A DNA stretch of 64,000 nt, taken from the NCBI RefSeq assembly GCF_003590835.1, contig NZ_QYUQ01000002.1, forward strand, positions 2,108,001-2,172,000, written 5' to 3'. Numbering within the stretch: the stretch's first letter is position 1; each line of letters starts with the position of its first letter. The stretch comes from Noviherbaspirillum sedimenti. Lineage in GTDB: Bacteria > Pseudomonadota > Gammaproteobacteria > Burkholderiales > Burkholderiaceae_D. Shown here in pieces: positions 35,420 through 44,063 of this stretch. The translations under genes and the position numbers were made by a program. The notes beneath the pieces were generated by a model. It did not search any database, was not told the DNA's origin, and worked only from the letters and a program-made list of their open reading frames with translations.

Positions 35420-36673
35420 TCAATCCATTCCGGCATTTGCAGCGGTGCCTAGCCAGTCGCGCACGCCCTGCCCCGCGCACAAACCGGTGGCAAAGCAGGC
35501 ATTCAGCAGATACCCGCCGGTCGGCGCCTCCCAATCAAGCATCTCGCCGGCGACAAAAACGCCAGGCAGCGCGGTGATCATGAGATTTTGATCAAGGCTG
35601 TCAAAGCGCACGCCACCGGCGGTGCTGATCGCTTCGGCAACGGGGCGGGTTGCGCGTACGGTGATCGGCAGGGATTTGATTGTCGCCGCCAGCGTAGCCG
35701 CATCGGCAAACTGTTCCTTGTTGAGCGCTTCGTGCAACAAGGCCAGCTTGACGCCGGAAATGCTGACGCGGCTTTGCAGATGGCTGGAGATCGAGCGCGA
35801 TCCGCGCGGATGACTCACATCGGCCAACACCCGCGCAGCGTCGCGCCCGGGCGCCAGGTCAAGCGTAAAGGTAGCGCTGCCATGGGCATTCAAGTGCTCG
35901 CGCAACCGCTGCGAAAACGCATAAATCAGGCTGCCTTCGACGCCATGCGCGCCAATCACCATTTCGCCCTGGCGCTGCTCAGTACGACCATACGCATCGG
36001 TAAATGTCAGCGACACCGATTTGAGCTGCGCGCCGGCGAATTTGTCGCGCAAATGCGCACTCCATGCCACCTCGAAGCCGCAATTAGCGCTTTGCAATGG
36101 CGCGATCTTTACGCCCCGCGCCTGCAGCCACGGCAACCAGGCGCCGTCCGCCCCCAATTGCGGCCAACTGGCGCCGCCCAGCGCCAATACCGTGGCCTGC
36201 GGCTTGATCGAAATTTCGCCGCCGGGATGCGCCAGCCGCAATGTGCCATCGGCATTCCAGCCCAGCCAGCGATGCCGCACGTGCAAGCGCACACCTGCGC
36301 TGCGCAGGCGATGCAGCCAGGCCCGCAGCAGCGGGGCGGCCTTCATCTGTGTCGGAAATACGCGGCCCGAGCTGCCGACAAAGGTATCGATACCCAGCCC
36401 GTGGACCCATGCGCGCAAGGCGCTCGGCGGAAACCGGTCGAGCATTGCCTGCAACTGCGGCTGACGATCGCCATAACGGCCACAGAAAGCATCATAGGCT
36501 TCGCTGTGCGTGATATTCAAACCGCCGATGCCGGCCCGCAAAAACTTGCGGCCAACCGATGGCATGGCGTCGTAAACATCGACCTGCATGCCGTGCAGGC
36601 TCAATACTTCGGCAGCCATCAAGCCGGCCGGGCCGCCGCCCACCACCGCCACCACAGGCCTGGAGGAAGTCAT
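35420..36673 (-). CDS. NAD(P)/FAD-dependent oxidoreductase, HI0933/YhiN type
   Basis: A 417-residue flavoprotein of the HI0933-like (BaiN/RdsA-related) family. The FAD-binding Rossmann motif VVGGGPAGLMAAEVLSLHG lies near residue 9-27, the family-specific GRKFLRAGIGGLNITHSE near 42, RVFPTQMKAAPLLRAWLHRL near 100, and the C-terminal FAD contact LPGVFVAGEMLDWEAPTGGY near 375. The role is unknown, perhaps a flavin-dependent reductase. ATG at 36673 fits the motif position; the reading to 36808 overlaps the neighbouring pseudouridine synthase. Last gene of the leftward CYTH-RluA-RsuA-HI0933 set (14-base gap). Confidence 0.9.
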   Translation of the reverse strand: MTSSRPVVAVVGGGPAGLMAAEVLSLHGMQVDVYDAMPSVGRKFLRAGIGGLNITHSEAYDAFCGRYGDRQPQLQAMLDRFPPSALRAWVHGLGIDTFVGSSGRVFPTQMKAAPLLRAWLHRLRSAGVRLHVRHRWLGWNADGTLRLAHPGGEISIKPQATVLALGGASWPQLGADGAWLPWLQARGVKIAPLQSANCGFEVAWSAHLRDKFAGAQLKSVSLTFTDAYGRTEQRQGEMVIGAHGVEGSLIYAFSQRLREHLNAHGSATFTLDLAPGRDAARVLADVSHPRGSRSISSHLQSRVSISGVKLALLHEALNKEQFADAATLAATIKSLPITVRATRPVAEAISTAGGVRFDSLDQNLMITALPGVFVAGEMLDWEAPTGGYLLNACFATGLCAGQGVRDWLGTAANAGMD

Positions 36674-36687
36674 GATTCGTGCCCTGC

Positions 36688-37422
36688 TCAGGCCGCCGGC
36701 GCCGCCGCGGGCGTCAGCAAATCCAGTTGCGCCTGCGCCAGATAGCACCATTCGCCCTCGGCCAAGCCCAGCGCATCCAGCGTCAGGCCGCCGATGGCGG
36801 TGCGGCACAGCGCGCTACAATGGTTGCCAGCCGCCGCCAGCATGCGTTTCACCTGATGGTACTTGCCCTGCTCCAGCACGATCTGCAGCCGGTGCGCGTC
36901 CAGCATGTTGCAGGTGACGGCGGCCAGCGGCGCCGGCTCGTCATGCAGCTGCACCCCGCCCAGCAATTGCGCGACCAGTTCCGGCGTCACCGGGTCATGG
37001 GTGGTGGCCACATACAGCTTGGGCACATGGCGCCGCGGCGAGGATTGCGCATGGATGAAGGCGCCATCGTCCGACAGCAGCAGCAAGCCGGTCGTGTCAT
37101 GGTCCAGTCGTCCGACCGGCTGCACATCGCGCCACGAGAATTGCTCCGGCAAGAGTGTCAGCACGCCCGGGTGGTGGCTGGGCTTGCGTGAACATTCGAA
37201 ATTGGCCGGTTTGTTAAGGGCGATATAGATGTGCTCGCGGTAAGTCCACTCCTCATCGAAGATGGAAAATACCAGCCCGGCAGTATCGAAACTGGCGCGG
37301 TAATCGTTGACGACAGTGCCATCGACCGAGACTTCGCCGTCGGCGATCAACTGGCGACAATACTTGCGGCTGCCAAATCCCTGCGACTGCAGGATACGGT
37401 CCAAGCTCAAACGTGCGCTCAT
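36688..37422 (-). CDS. 16S rRNA pseudouridine synthase, RsuA type
   Basis: A 244-residue cytosolic RNA pseudouridine synthase of the RsuA/RluB family, which isomerises a uridine in 16S rRNA (U516 in E. coli). An N-terminal S4 domain (LDRILQSQGFGSRKYCRQLI, DGEVSVDGTVVN) is followed by the catalytic core with GRLDHDTTGLLLLSDDG near 103, whose Asp is the nucleophile, and GKYHQVKRMLAAAGNHC near 195. ATG at 37422 matches the S4 start. It overlaps neither neighbour and lies between the RluA-like and HI0933-like genes. Confidence 0.93.
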   Translation of the reverse strand: MSARLSLDRILQSQGFGSRKYCRQLIADGEVSVDGTVVNDYRASFDTAGLVFSIFDEEWTYREHIYIALNKPANFECSRKPSHHPGVLTLLPEQFSWRDVQPVGRLDHDTTGLLLLSDDGAFIHAQSSPRRHVPKLYVATTHDPVTPELVAQLLGGVQLHDEPAPLAAVTCNMLDAHRLQIVLEQGKYHQVKRMLAAAGNHCSALCRTAIGGLTLDALGLAEGEWCYLAQAQLDLLTPAAAPAA

Positions 37423-37474
37423 GGGAATAATCAGGAATTTGCGGGAAAAGCGGCATTGTATGCCGCAATGCCGC

Positions 37475-38395
37475 TCAAGGCATGTGCTCCAACCGTCTTT
37501 CGCTGGCAAAGCGGCGCAGTTCACCGCTCAAGGGATCGGTAAAGGCAATTTCTCGCGCCAGCAATTGCAGTGGTCGGGAAACATCGTCCCCCTTGCAAGG
37601 CAAGGCCACCGGGTAAAAGGTGTCATTGACGATCGGCATGCCCAGCGCCGCCATGTGCAAACGCAGCTGGTGCTTTCTGCCGGTGACCGGGCGCAGGCGA
37701 TACAGGCTCAACGCACCACGGTTTTCCAGCACTTCGATATGCGTTTCCGCATTCGGCTCGCCCTCGACCTCGGTCATGCAAATGAACGGTTCGCCATCCA
37801 CCATGCGGCTGCGCCGGGTCATGGGAAAGACCAGGTCCGGCCGCGTCGGCGCCAGGGCTTCATAAACCTTGTCCATCGCGCGCTGCTGGAACAGCGACTG
37901 GTAAATGCCGCGCGTTGCCAAGTGATGGGAAAACAGCACCACGCCGGCGGTTTCACGGTCAAGCCGATGGAGCGGCGTCAAGTCCTGCAATCCAGTCGAG
38001 TGTTTCAGGCGCACCAACAGGGTTTCGCGCACGAAGCGCCCGCTCGGAATCACCGGCAGGAAATGCGGCTTGTCGACGACCAGGATATGCGCATCCTGGA
38101 ACAGGATGGTCTCGGCAAAGGGGATCGGCGTCTCGTGCGCCAGTGCGCGGTAATAGAAAATGCAGGTGCCGCGCCGATAGGGGCTGTCGGGCCGCACGGG
38201 CGCTGCCTGCAAATCGACCACCTCGCCCTTTTCCATGCGCGCAGTCCACTCGGCTTCGCCCACTGCGGGAAAACGCGCCACCATGAAGGCCAGCATGTTT
38301 TCCCAGACGCCCTCCCCCAGCCAAAGGTAACTGGGCGAAACGCCATCACGCACCGGCAAGGGCGCGCTGAGTTTGCGTCGATTGGACCTGCTCAT
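37475..38395 (-). CDS. RluA family pseudouridine synthase
   Basis: A 306-residue pseudouridine synthase of the RluA family, acting on rRNA or tRNA. The catalytic motif HRLDRETAGVVLFSHH near residue 143 holds the nucleophilic Asp, and the RNA-binding GRKHQLRLHMAALG near 243 is typical. The N-terminal ~85 residues (LWLGEGVWENMLAFMVARFP..) replace a normal S4 domain. ATG at 38395 is used; the frame to 38437 overlaps the CYTH gene. Target uridine unknown. A second synthase, RsuA type, follows 52 bases downstream in the same operon. Confidence 0.92.
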   Translation of the reverse strand: MSRSNRRKLSAPLPVRDGVSPSYLWLGEGVWENMLAFMVARFPAVGEAEWTARMEKGEVVDLQAAPVRPDSPYRRGTCIFYYRALAHETPIPFAETILFQDAHILVVDKPHFLPVIPSGRFVRETLLVRLKHSTGLQDLTPLHRLDRETAGVVLFSHHLATRGIYQSLFQQRAMDKVYEALAPTRPDLVFPMTRRSRMVDGEPFICMTEVEGEPNAETHIEVLENRGALSLYRLRPVTGRKHQLRLHMAALGMPIVNDTFYPVALPCKGDDVSRPLQLLAREIAFTDPLSGELRRFASERRLEHMP

Positions 38396-38411
38396 CGCTG
38401 CTCCAGCCGCC

Positions 38412-38876
38412 TCACCACTGACAAAAGGGGTGCGCAATCAGGCTGGAATTGAAATAACGCGCATCGTCCGTGACTTCCTTGCCGATCCACTCGGGCAAGG
38501 CGATCGCCTGCTCAACGCTGTCGAGCTCGACTTCGGCAACCACCAGCCCCAGGTTATCGCCGAGGAATTCATCGACTTCCCAACACAGCCCCTTGCAGGC
38601 CAGCGTATAGCGGCGCTTTTCGATCAGCGGCTTCAGGCACAAGGTCTCCAGCAGCGTGGCGGCATCCGCAAGTGGAATTTCATACTCGAATTCGGGGCGG
38701 GCAATTCCTGCCGCCAGGCCCTTGACCGTCATGAAAGCCCGTTCGCCGGCGATGCGCACACGCACGGTACGCGCCTTGTCGGTAGACAGATATCCTTGCC
38801 GGTACAGTACGCCCGCGGTGGCGCGCTTCCAGGCGTCGCCGGTGACGAGAAACTTGCGTTCGATTTCGATGGCCAT
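38412..38876 (-). CDS. CYTH domain-containing protein
   Basis: A 154-residue CYTH tunnel-fold protein. The N-terminal EIERKFLV (ExExK metal-binding signature), internal RVRIAGERAFMTVKG and WEVDEFLGDNLGLVVAEVEL are diagnostic. Family members hydrolyse inorganic tripolyphosphate or bind triphosphates; the length equals bacterial stand-alone forms. First gene of the leftward set with the two pseudouridine synthases; its stop is 16 bases before the RluA-like start. No strong ribosome site is visible. Confidence 0.92.
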   Translation of the reverse strand: MAIEIERKFLVTGDAWKRATAGVLYRQGYLSTDKARTVRVRIAGERAFMTVKGLAAGIARPEFEYEIPLADAATLLETLCLKPLIEKRRYTLACKGLCWEVDEFLGDNLGLVVAEVELDSVEQAIALPEWIGKEVTDDARYFNSSLIAHPFCQW

Positions 38877-38963
38877 AACTTGCTAACTAAAATGAAGCAA
38901 CAGGATAGCAAAGATCGGCCGAATCGGCGCGCAAGGCGGACGAATAGCCAGCAAGAACCCACG

Positions 38964-38991
38964 AAAAAAATGGCAGCCCGCAGGCTGCCAT
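38964..38991 (-). terminator. terminator of the PEP-CTERM gene
   Basis: Nine-base stem (38970-38978 with 38983-38991) with a four-base loop; on the minus strand seven T follow. It ends the PEP-CTERM protein transcript 34 bases after its stop. Confidence 0.9.
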
Positions 38992-39024
38992 CTTCATTCC
39001 AGATCCGCTCGCGCAGCGAGAATT

Positions 39025-39801
39025 TCAGGCCTTTTTACGCTTTGCAGCCAGCAGGCCGAGCAAACCGAGGCCGAACAGGGCCAGGCCGGTCGGCTCCGGC
39101 ACCGGATTGGTACCGGAGAAGGTGCCGGCTTCGATGAACACGCCCGAATCCAGAGCGAAATCGCCCAGGTCCTTGATCAGGAATTCAAACGTATTCGTGC
39201 CAGTGATGCCTGTTGCCTGCGCAACCAGCACGGTAGTCAAACCGTCATACCCGAGATCCAGGCCCAAAACCGTGTTGTCACGATAGTAGGCGGCGTTGCT
39301 GCCATTATTGACATTATTGATCGAAACGACACCACCAGCACCAGGCAACAGGGCAACATTTACGCCATTCAGGCGCAATTCGAACTGGTCATTAAACTGC
39401 GAGCCCACCCATTCATTGTATTCTTCCGACGCAAACACATACTTGAAATAGACGTTACCGGTATCGCTGGTGAAATCGAATTTCAATGAAGTGGTCGTAC
39501 CGGAAGTGTCGCCGCAGTTGGCGGAAGTATTCGGGCCCGGAGCGCAGTTGACAGTTCCGGTTGTCAGCAAAACGCCGCTGGCAAAACCGACCGAGTCCGC
39601 GCCGCCGGTAAATGTGCCGGTCGCAGTCGAACTTGCTGTCGAAAGAAATGTGGCATTGCTGATGGAAACGCCGGAGCCGCCCAAGGCATTTGCCAAGGCT
39701 GTTGCATTATTATTTGCGGTAACAACCAATGCGCTTGCCGAACTGGCGGCCATCGACAAAGTCAATGCTGCCAGGATAGAACTCAACTTGGAAAATTTCA
39801 T
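39025..39801 (-). CDS. PEP-CTERM protein, choice-of-anchor type
   Basis: A 258-residue secreted protein. A Sec signal (SSILAALTLSMAASSASA) is followed by a beta-rich extracellular domain that resembles the choice-of-anchor L region (GFASGVLLTTGTVNCAPGPN, YFKYVFASEEYNEWVGSQFND), and a C-terminal PEP-CTERM tail: VPEPTGLALFGLGLLGLLAA plus KRKKA. The tail is the sorting signal cut by an exosortase, so the protein is delivered to the envelope or EPS matrix. Its gene has a sigma-54 promoter 62 bases upstream and a terminator downstream, so it is a one-gene unit in the XrtA region. Confidence 0.93.
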   Translation of the reverse strand: MKFSKLSSILAALTLSMAASSASALVVTANNNATALANALGGSGVSISNATFLSTASSTATGTFTGGADSVGFASGVLLTTGTVNCAPGPNTSANCGDTSGTTTSLKFDFTSDTGNVYFKYVFASEEYNEWVGSQFNDQFELRLNGVNVALLPGAGGVVSINNVNNGSNAAYYRDNTVLGLDLGYDGLTTVLVAQATGITGTNTFEFLIKDLGDFALDSGVFIEAGTFSGTNPVPEPTGLALFGLGLLGLLAAKRKKA

Positions 39802-39862
39802 GATTGACTCCTTTAAATTATTTTCGCCAGGATTTCAAAAACCAGTTACCAAAGCGACTTAA

Positions 39863-39878
39863 AGCGACAACTATGCCA
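39863..39878 (-). promoter_or_regulatory. sigma-54 (-24/-12) promoter of the PEP-CTERM gene
   Basis: Read leftward: TGGCATAGTTGTCGCT, with GG and GC separated by ten bases as sigma-54 requires. Predicted start about 50 bases before the ATG. PrsR, a sigma-54 activator encoded at 51958-53316, is the likely activator. Confidence 0.7.
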
Positions 39879-40180
39879 GCATGAATTTTCATTAATTTTC
39901 AAATACTTACGAATTTTTCCATCGGAAAACATTTAAATACTGTAAAACCCATCGACAAGATTTCCCCTCACCTGACGTAGAGCAAAACTGCGCACAATGC
40001 GTCAAAGATTTCCCCGAGGAAGCATAGATTCTCCCAAGCAATACGCCTCCCCATTTCATAGTTGTTAAGGTATCATCACAGGCATGAATATCGGGCGCGT
40101 CTGCCCGACTCATGCAATGCTGCACGCCTGGCATAAATTTTCCCTTGATCAACTCGGGCCCGCACAACAAAGCGAAGACA
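39879..40180. other. spacer between divergent PEP-CTERM and ACP genes
   Basis: About 300 bases upstream of the sigma-54 promoter, AT-rich near 39880-39960. No gene-like ORF with a family resemblance was found. Activator sites for PrsR would be expected in the AT-rich half. Confidence 0.4.
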
Positions 40181-40432
40181 ATGCAAGTAATCGAAGAGAT
40201 AAAGGCACTGCTGGCCGAAACACTGAACCTGGGCGCCCGCGCGGAAAGCCTGAATGCGCAATCCAGTTTGCTGGGCAGCTTGCCCGAACTCGATTCGATG
40301 GCGGTCATTCACCTCATCACCGCGCTCGAAGACCGCTTCGGCATCATGATCGAGGACGATGACATCAGCGCCAGCACCTTCGAAACGGTCGCCAGCCTGG
40401 CGGCATTTGTCGACAGCAAACTGGTGCAATGA
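40181..40432 (+). CDS. acyl carrier protein, XrtA locus
   Basis: An 83-residue acyl carrier protein. The phosphopantetheine Ser lies in LDSMAVIHLI near residue 37, and the four-helix pattern (MQVIEEIKALLAETLNL, EDRFGIMIEDDDI) is normal. It probably carries an acyl or amino-acyl group for the acyl-CoA ligase-like and decarboxylase enzymes encoded further down the XrtA locus. Its TGA overlaps the ATG of the XrtA hydrolase 2 gene (ATGA), so they are coupled. A longer reading to 40112 is rejected because the ACP fold begins at MQVIEE. Confidence 0.92.
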   Translation: MQVIEEIKALLAETLNLGARAESLNAQSSLLGSLPELDSMAVIHLITALEDRFGIMIEDDDISASTFETVASLAAFVDSKLVQ

Positions 40433-41280
40433 ACACGCCGCAGGAGATTCCTTCAGCGCGGCCGTTTTTCCTCGATGCCGGGTCCGGCAATCGCTTCTGT
40501 CTTTATCACGCGCCTATCAGCAAGAATGATTGCCGGGGTGCCATTATTTACGTTCATCCCTTTGCCGAGGAAATGAACAAATCCCGGCGCATGGCAGCAC
40601 GCCAGGCCAGGACATTCGCTGCGCAAGGCTACGCCGTCCTGCAAATCGACCTGCTGGGTTGCGGCGACAGCAGCGGCGACTTCGCCGATGCGCGCTGGGA
40701 AATCTGGAAGGAGGATCTGGCGCATGCTTACGCCTGGTTGCGCCATGAAACCGCTGCCCCGATCAGCCTGTGGGGCCTGCGTCTCGGCGCCCTGCTGGCG
40801 CTGGATTTTGCCAGCGGCTTTCACGAAGAAATCCAGGGTTTGCTGCTCTGGCAACCGGTCCTGCGGGGCGAGCTATTCCTGACGCAATTTCTGCGACTGC
40901 AACTTGCCGCCGACATGCTCACCGGCCAGTCCCAAGGCGAGAATGGCACGCGGCAGCTGCGCGCCCGACTCCAGACAGGAACCAGCGTGGAAGTCGCCGG
41001 CTACCGGCTCGCGCCGGCGCTCGCGCAAGCCATCGATACCACGGATGCCGCCATCCTGGCACCGCCCCGCTGCACCACCTACTGGTTCGAACTCATGCAG
41101 GGCGCGGACCGCCCGCTAACGCCGGCGGCCAGCCGCCTGGCCGCCGCCTGGACGCAAAATTCGGTCGATCTGCGCATGCATCAGTTGCAATGTCCGGCAT
41201 TTTGGATAGCGCAGGAAACCGTCGATTGTCCGGATTTATTATCGGCCACGAGCGCCGCTTTCGGCGTCGCGCCAACATGA
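40429..41280 (+). CDS. exosortase A-associated hydrolase 2 family
   Basis: A 283-residue alpha/beta-hydrolase-fold protein of the TIGR03101 type that accompanies exosortase A loci. Fold features: FCLYHAP near residue 20, YVHPFAEEMNKSRRMAA near 40 and LLGCGDSSGDF near 72. In the usual nucleophile elbow it reads WGLRLGALLALD, with Arg where Ser is expected, so catalysis by a classical Ser triad is doubtful. It overlaps both neighbours by ATGA (ACP before, hydrolase 1 after). Cytosolic; substrate unknown but likely the same ACP- or EPS-linked chemistry as its partners. Confidence 0.88.
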   Translation: MNTPQEIPSARPFFLDAGSGNRFCLYHAPISKNDCRGAIIYVHPFAEEMNKSRRMAARQARTFAAQGYAVLQIDLLGCGDSSGDFADARWEIWKEDLAHAYAWLRHETAAPISLWGLRLGALLALDFASGFHEEIQGLLLWQPVLRGELFLTQFLRLQLAADMLTGQSQGENGTRQLRARLQTGTSVEVAGYRLAPALAQAIDTTDAAILAPPRCTTYWFELMQGADRPLTPAASRLAAAWTQNSVDLRMHQLQCPAFWIAQETVDCPDLLSATSAAFGVAPT

Positions 41281-42152
41281 ATTTCGAGGAACGCGCCCTC
41301 GCTTTTCCCTGCCAGGGAGCCTGGCTGTACGGGATTTTGAGCATGCCCGCCGAAACGGCCTCACGCGGCGTGTTGATCGTGGTCGGCGGTCCGCAATATC
41401 GCGCCGGGAGTCACCGGCAATTTACGCTGCTAGCCCGGCAACTCGCATCGGAAGGCATCCCGGCGATGCGTTTCGACTACCGCGGCATGGGCGACAGCCA
41501 GGGTGCAATCCAAAACTTTGAAGATATCGGCGACGATATCAGCGCGGCGATCGACCAGTTCATGGCGGCCGTGCCCGGCCTGAAGGAAGTCGCCATCTGG
41601 GGATTGTGCGATGCCGCTTCCGCCGCAGCTTTTTACGCCCATCGGGATGAACGCGTGTGCGGACTCGCGCTGCTCAATCCCTGGGTCAGGACCGGCGAAG
41701 GCGCGGCCAGGGCGTACCTGAAGCATTACTATCTGAAGCGGGTATTCGACCCCGGGCTCTGGCAAAAAATTGCGCGCGGCCGCTTCGCTTGCAAGGCCGC
41801 CGGCCATTCGCTGCTGGCCATGCTTCGCACGGCGCTGCAATCGCGCCAGCGCCCGGATACAACAGACCAGGCGCCTGCGGTCCATGCGTCATCCAGCGCC
41901 ATGCCCTTGCCAGAAAAAATGTATGAAGGACTAAACCGCTTCAATGGCCGGATCCTGCTGGTATTAAGCGGCGACGACATGACCGCGCAAGAATTCTCGG
42001 ACCTGATCGCCACGTCGCGGCAATGGCGAAAATTGCTGCGTGACCGAAAAATCCGGCGTCATCGGCTGGCGGGCGCCAACCACACTTTTTCACAACAGGA
42101 ATGGCGCGAACAAGTCGCCACCTGGACCCGGGATTGGCTGCGCTCATGGTGA
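41277..42152 (+). CDS. exosortase A-associated hydrolase 1 family
   Basis: A 291-residue alpha/beta-hydrolase-fold protein of the TIGR03100 type. Seen: VLIVVGGPQYRAGSHRQF near residue 32, RFDYRGMGDSQGA near 65, and the elbow WGLCDAASAAAFYA near 105 with Cys in the nucleophile position instead of Ser. The His near the C-terminus is in GANHTFSQQEW. It starts inside the stop of hydrolase 2, the usual gene order of the family pair. Both may be acyl-transfer or thioesterase-like enzymes working on the ACP-bound group, which is inference. Confidence 0.88.
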   Translation: MNFEERALAFPCQGAWLYGILSMPAETASRGVLIVVGGPQYRAGSHRQFTLLARQLASEGIPAMRFDYRGMGDSQGAIQNFEDIGDDISAAIDQFMAAVPGLKEVAIWGLCDAASAAAFYAHRDERVCGLALLNPWVRTGEGAARAYLKHYYLKRVFDPGLWQKIARGRFACKAAGHSLLAMLRTALQSRQRPDTTDQAPAVHASSSAMPLPEKMYEGLNRFNGRILLVLSGDDMTAQEFSDLIATSRQWRKLLRDRKIRRHRLAGANHTFSQQEWREQVATWTRDWLRSW

Positions 42153-42171
42153 GCCCGAGTGCAGTGCCGCC

Positions 42172-43077
42172 TCAGCGCAAAATCAGACGGTTGATATAGG
42201 CATCGAACGCCTGCGCCCCCTGGCGGGCAAGCGGGCGATAACGATAGGCATAGACGGGCAAAATCGAATACTGAAATTGCAGCAGCAGGCGTGGCCGCGT
42301 CGTCGGCACTTCGCCCTTGTGGATACCGTAGGTATCGGCGGCAAAGCCCATACCTGCGGGGCCGGTCACCGAAACGATTTGCTCGTCACCGTACGCCCTT
42401 CCCAATTCCTCATCGCCATAGGTGCGCAGACGCAGTGGCGCAGGCGCCCGATGCGAGCCTTTTACATAGACATGCGGTCCGCAGCCGTGCTCCACATCGG
42501 TGAGATAGACGAACACTTTCACGAAGCGCCAGTCATCCGAATCGCGGTGAAACGCCTGCAAGCCTTCACCCGGCGCATCGACAGGAAAGGACCAGCGCAA
42601 GCCGATCGCCGACAGCGTCGGTTTGCAGCCAATGTATTGCGTTGCCAGTGACAGTAATGCGGGACTGTTCGCCAGTTGCAGGATGTGGGGGCAATCAAGC
42701 ACATCGCCCAGGCCATAATCGGCCATGCGCATATCCGCCGGGGCCGCCTTCAGAGGAAATGTTCGCCCGCGCGGGCCATGCTCCTCCAGCAATTTATCTG
42801 CCAAAAATCGATGGATTTCAACAAGTTGCGCCGGTGTAAAAAGTGTCCCCAGCGCAGCAAATCCGTCCGCCTTCAGCAATCGCGAGGCATCATTGACCTG
42901 CGTTGCCGTCGCCTGGTCAATCCGTTGTGCGCCTGCGCGCAGGCGCACAAGCGCACATAAACCGGAAACAATCATCCGGCGCATGACCGGGGCGGTCACC
43001 ATGCGCTGGGTATAGTAAAACAGGCTTTGCGCAGGAGAAAACTCAGGGCCTGGCCATAATTGAGCAAGCTGCAACAC
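42172..43077 (-). CDS. phytanoyl-CoA dioxygenase (PhyH)-like protein
   Basis: A 301-residue Fe(II)/2-oxoglutarate dioxygenase-like protein. The metal triad fits FHRDSDD (His-x-Asp) near residue 180 and a distal His in YGIHKGEVPTTRPRLLLQFQY near 252, with the Arg binding 2-oxoglutarate. The N-terminal 60 residues are helical. It would hydroxylate an unknown substrate in the cytosol. It is convergent with hydrolase 1 (19 bases apart) and divergent from the HPr-rel-A cassette, so it may modify an EPS or lipid building block, but that is not shown. Confidence 0.8.
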   Translation of the reverse strand: MLQLAQLWPGPEFSPAQSLFYYTQRMVTAPVMRRMIVSGLCALVRLRAGAQRIDQATATQVNDASRLLKADGFAALGTLFTPAQLVEIHRFLADKLLEEHGPRGRTFPLKAAPADMRMADYGLGDVLDCPHILQLANSPALLSLATQYIGCKPTLSAIGLRWSFPVDAPGEGLQAFHRDSDDWRFVKVFVYLTDVEHGCGPHVYVKGSHRAPAPLRLRTYGDEELGRAYGDEQIVSVTGPAGMGFAADTYGIHKGEVPTTRPRLLLQFQYSILPVYAYRYRPLARQGAQAFDAYINRLILR

Positions 43078-43430
43078 ATCTCCCTTTATTTATTTTTTGA
43101 GGCAAACCGTGGCAGTCTTGCCCCCGTGCATTTTGAAGAATATGCTTCAGACAACACTAAAAATTTTTAATAAAAATCAATGACTCGATATATTCCTCAT
43201 GAAATTTCGTATGTCAGGTTTTTTTACATTAAAAAGAAAATTTTTCTTTTTAGAAAAATTCCAGAGAGATGCTGTGCGCTAAGTTTCTGATTCTTATTGT
43301 ACAATTAATAAATTAACCAGCATTGGAATGTATATTGCTTAAGGGATGTTTAGTTTATATAAACGCGCCAACTGCCCATCCGCAGAAACAACCCTGAATA
43401 ATCACAAGAGACCTCCCGACGGAACGTGAC
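43078..43430. other. AT-rich divergent regulatory region
   Basis: 353 bases without a gene, markedly AT-rich compared with the window. It holds a near-perfect palindrome (arms 43231-43240 and 43242-43251, A/T runs with one G/C) and the sigma-54 promoter at 43324-43339. Good place for bent DNA or activator binding between the promoter and the upstream dioxygenase gene. Confidence 0.6.
43324..43339 (+). promoter_or_regulatory. sigma-54 promoter of the HPr-rel-A cassette
   Basis: TGGAATGTATATTGCT: GG and GC ten bases apart with the TTGCT ending typical of the -12 element. It lies about 92 bases before the ATG of the first cassette gene. Confidence 0.65.
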
Positions 43431-44009
43431 ATGACGATAAAAAGCAGTCAGGACCAAACCAGTGGCGACGTTGCCGTGCCCGACGCCGCCCTTGGGGACG
43501 CGAACGCTACCAATCCATCCCGTCGGCATTTTGCCAAAACCGGGCTGGGCATCTCGGGGGTCATCCTGAGCCTGGCAAGCCGTCCCGTGCTGGGAAATGT
43601 TGTATGCAAGTCACCTTCTGGCTTTCTCTCCGGCAATGCCAGCACACATGGCCCACAACCGGTGTGCCAGGGCAGGTCGCCCGGCTACTGGAAAAACCAT
43701 GAAGGCAGCTGGCCGATTGCGACGGATACCCAATTCAGCAGCGTGTTTACGACCAGCCAGACTTCCGTTTACGCACAATACACTTTCCTCCAGCTGCTGA
43801 CGCCCCAGCAGGATGACAAGCACAACCTCGGCATGCACCTGGTCGCCGCCTACCTGAATGCAGTCAAAGGCTGGACGCCTTTCCTGACTGTCGAAACCAT
43901 CCTGTCCATGTTTGCCGAATGGCAGTCAAAAGGCGTGTTTTCGCCCATCGCCACCGTGCAATGGAGCGCCCCTGACATTGTTTATTACCTCAAAGCCACG
44001 CAAGCTTGA
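43431..44009 (+). CDS. exported protein with SPGYWKNH motif, first gene of the HPr-rel-A cassette
   Basis: A 192-residue protein. A twin-arginine-type signal (PSRRHFAKTGLGISGVILSL) begins near residue 28, after a long Ser/Thr/Asp-rich front; this predicts Tat export. The mature part has CQGRSPGYWKNHEGSWP near residue 78, a motif seen in various surface proteins, then aromatic-rich stretches ending QWSAPDIVYYL. I do not recognise a family for the whole. Its 3' end is 54 bases from the PqqD-like gene, and PqqD, HprK-like kinase and nucleotidyltransferase follow with overlaps, so it is the best candidate substrate of that system. Confidence 0.75.
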   Translation: MTIKSSQDQTSGDVAVPDAALGDANATNPSRRHFAKTGLGISGVILSLASRPVLGNVVCKSPSGFLSGNASTHGPQPVCQGRSPGYWKNHEGSWPIATDTQFSSVFTTSQTSVYAQYTFLQLLTPQQDDKHNLGMHLVAAYLNAVKGWTPFLTVETILSMFAEWQSKGVFSPIATVQWSAPDIVYYLKATQA

Positions 44010-44063
44010 TGGCCGGTCTCTGCCCCAACTGCCTGCCGCGCCTGCGAACAGATACCCACTTTC

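Noticed and set aside
40129..40144. Sigma-54-like TGGCATAAATTTTCCC before the ACP gene
   Set aside because: The -24 half fits but the -12 half lacks GC at the needed position, so it was not called a promoter.
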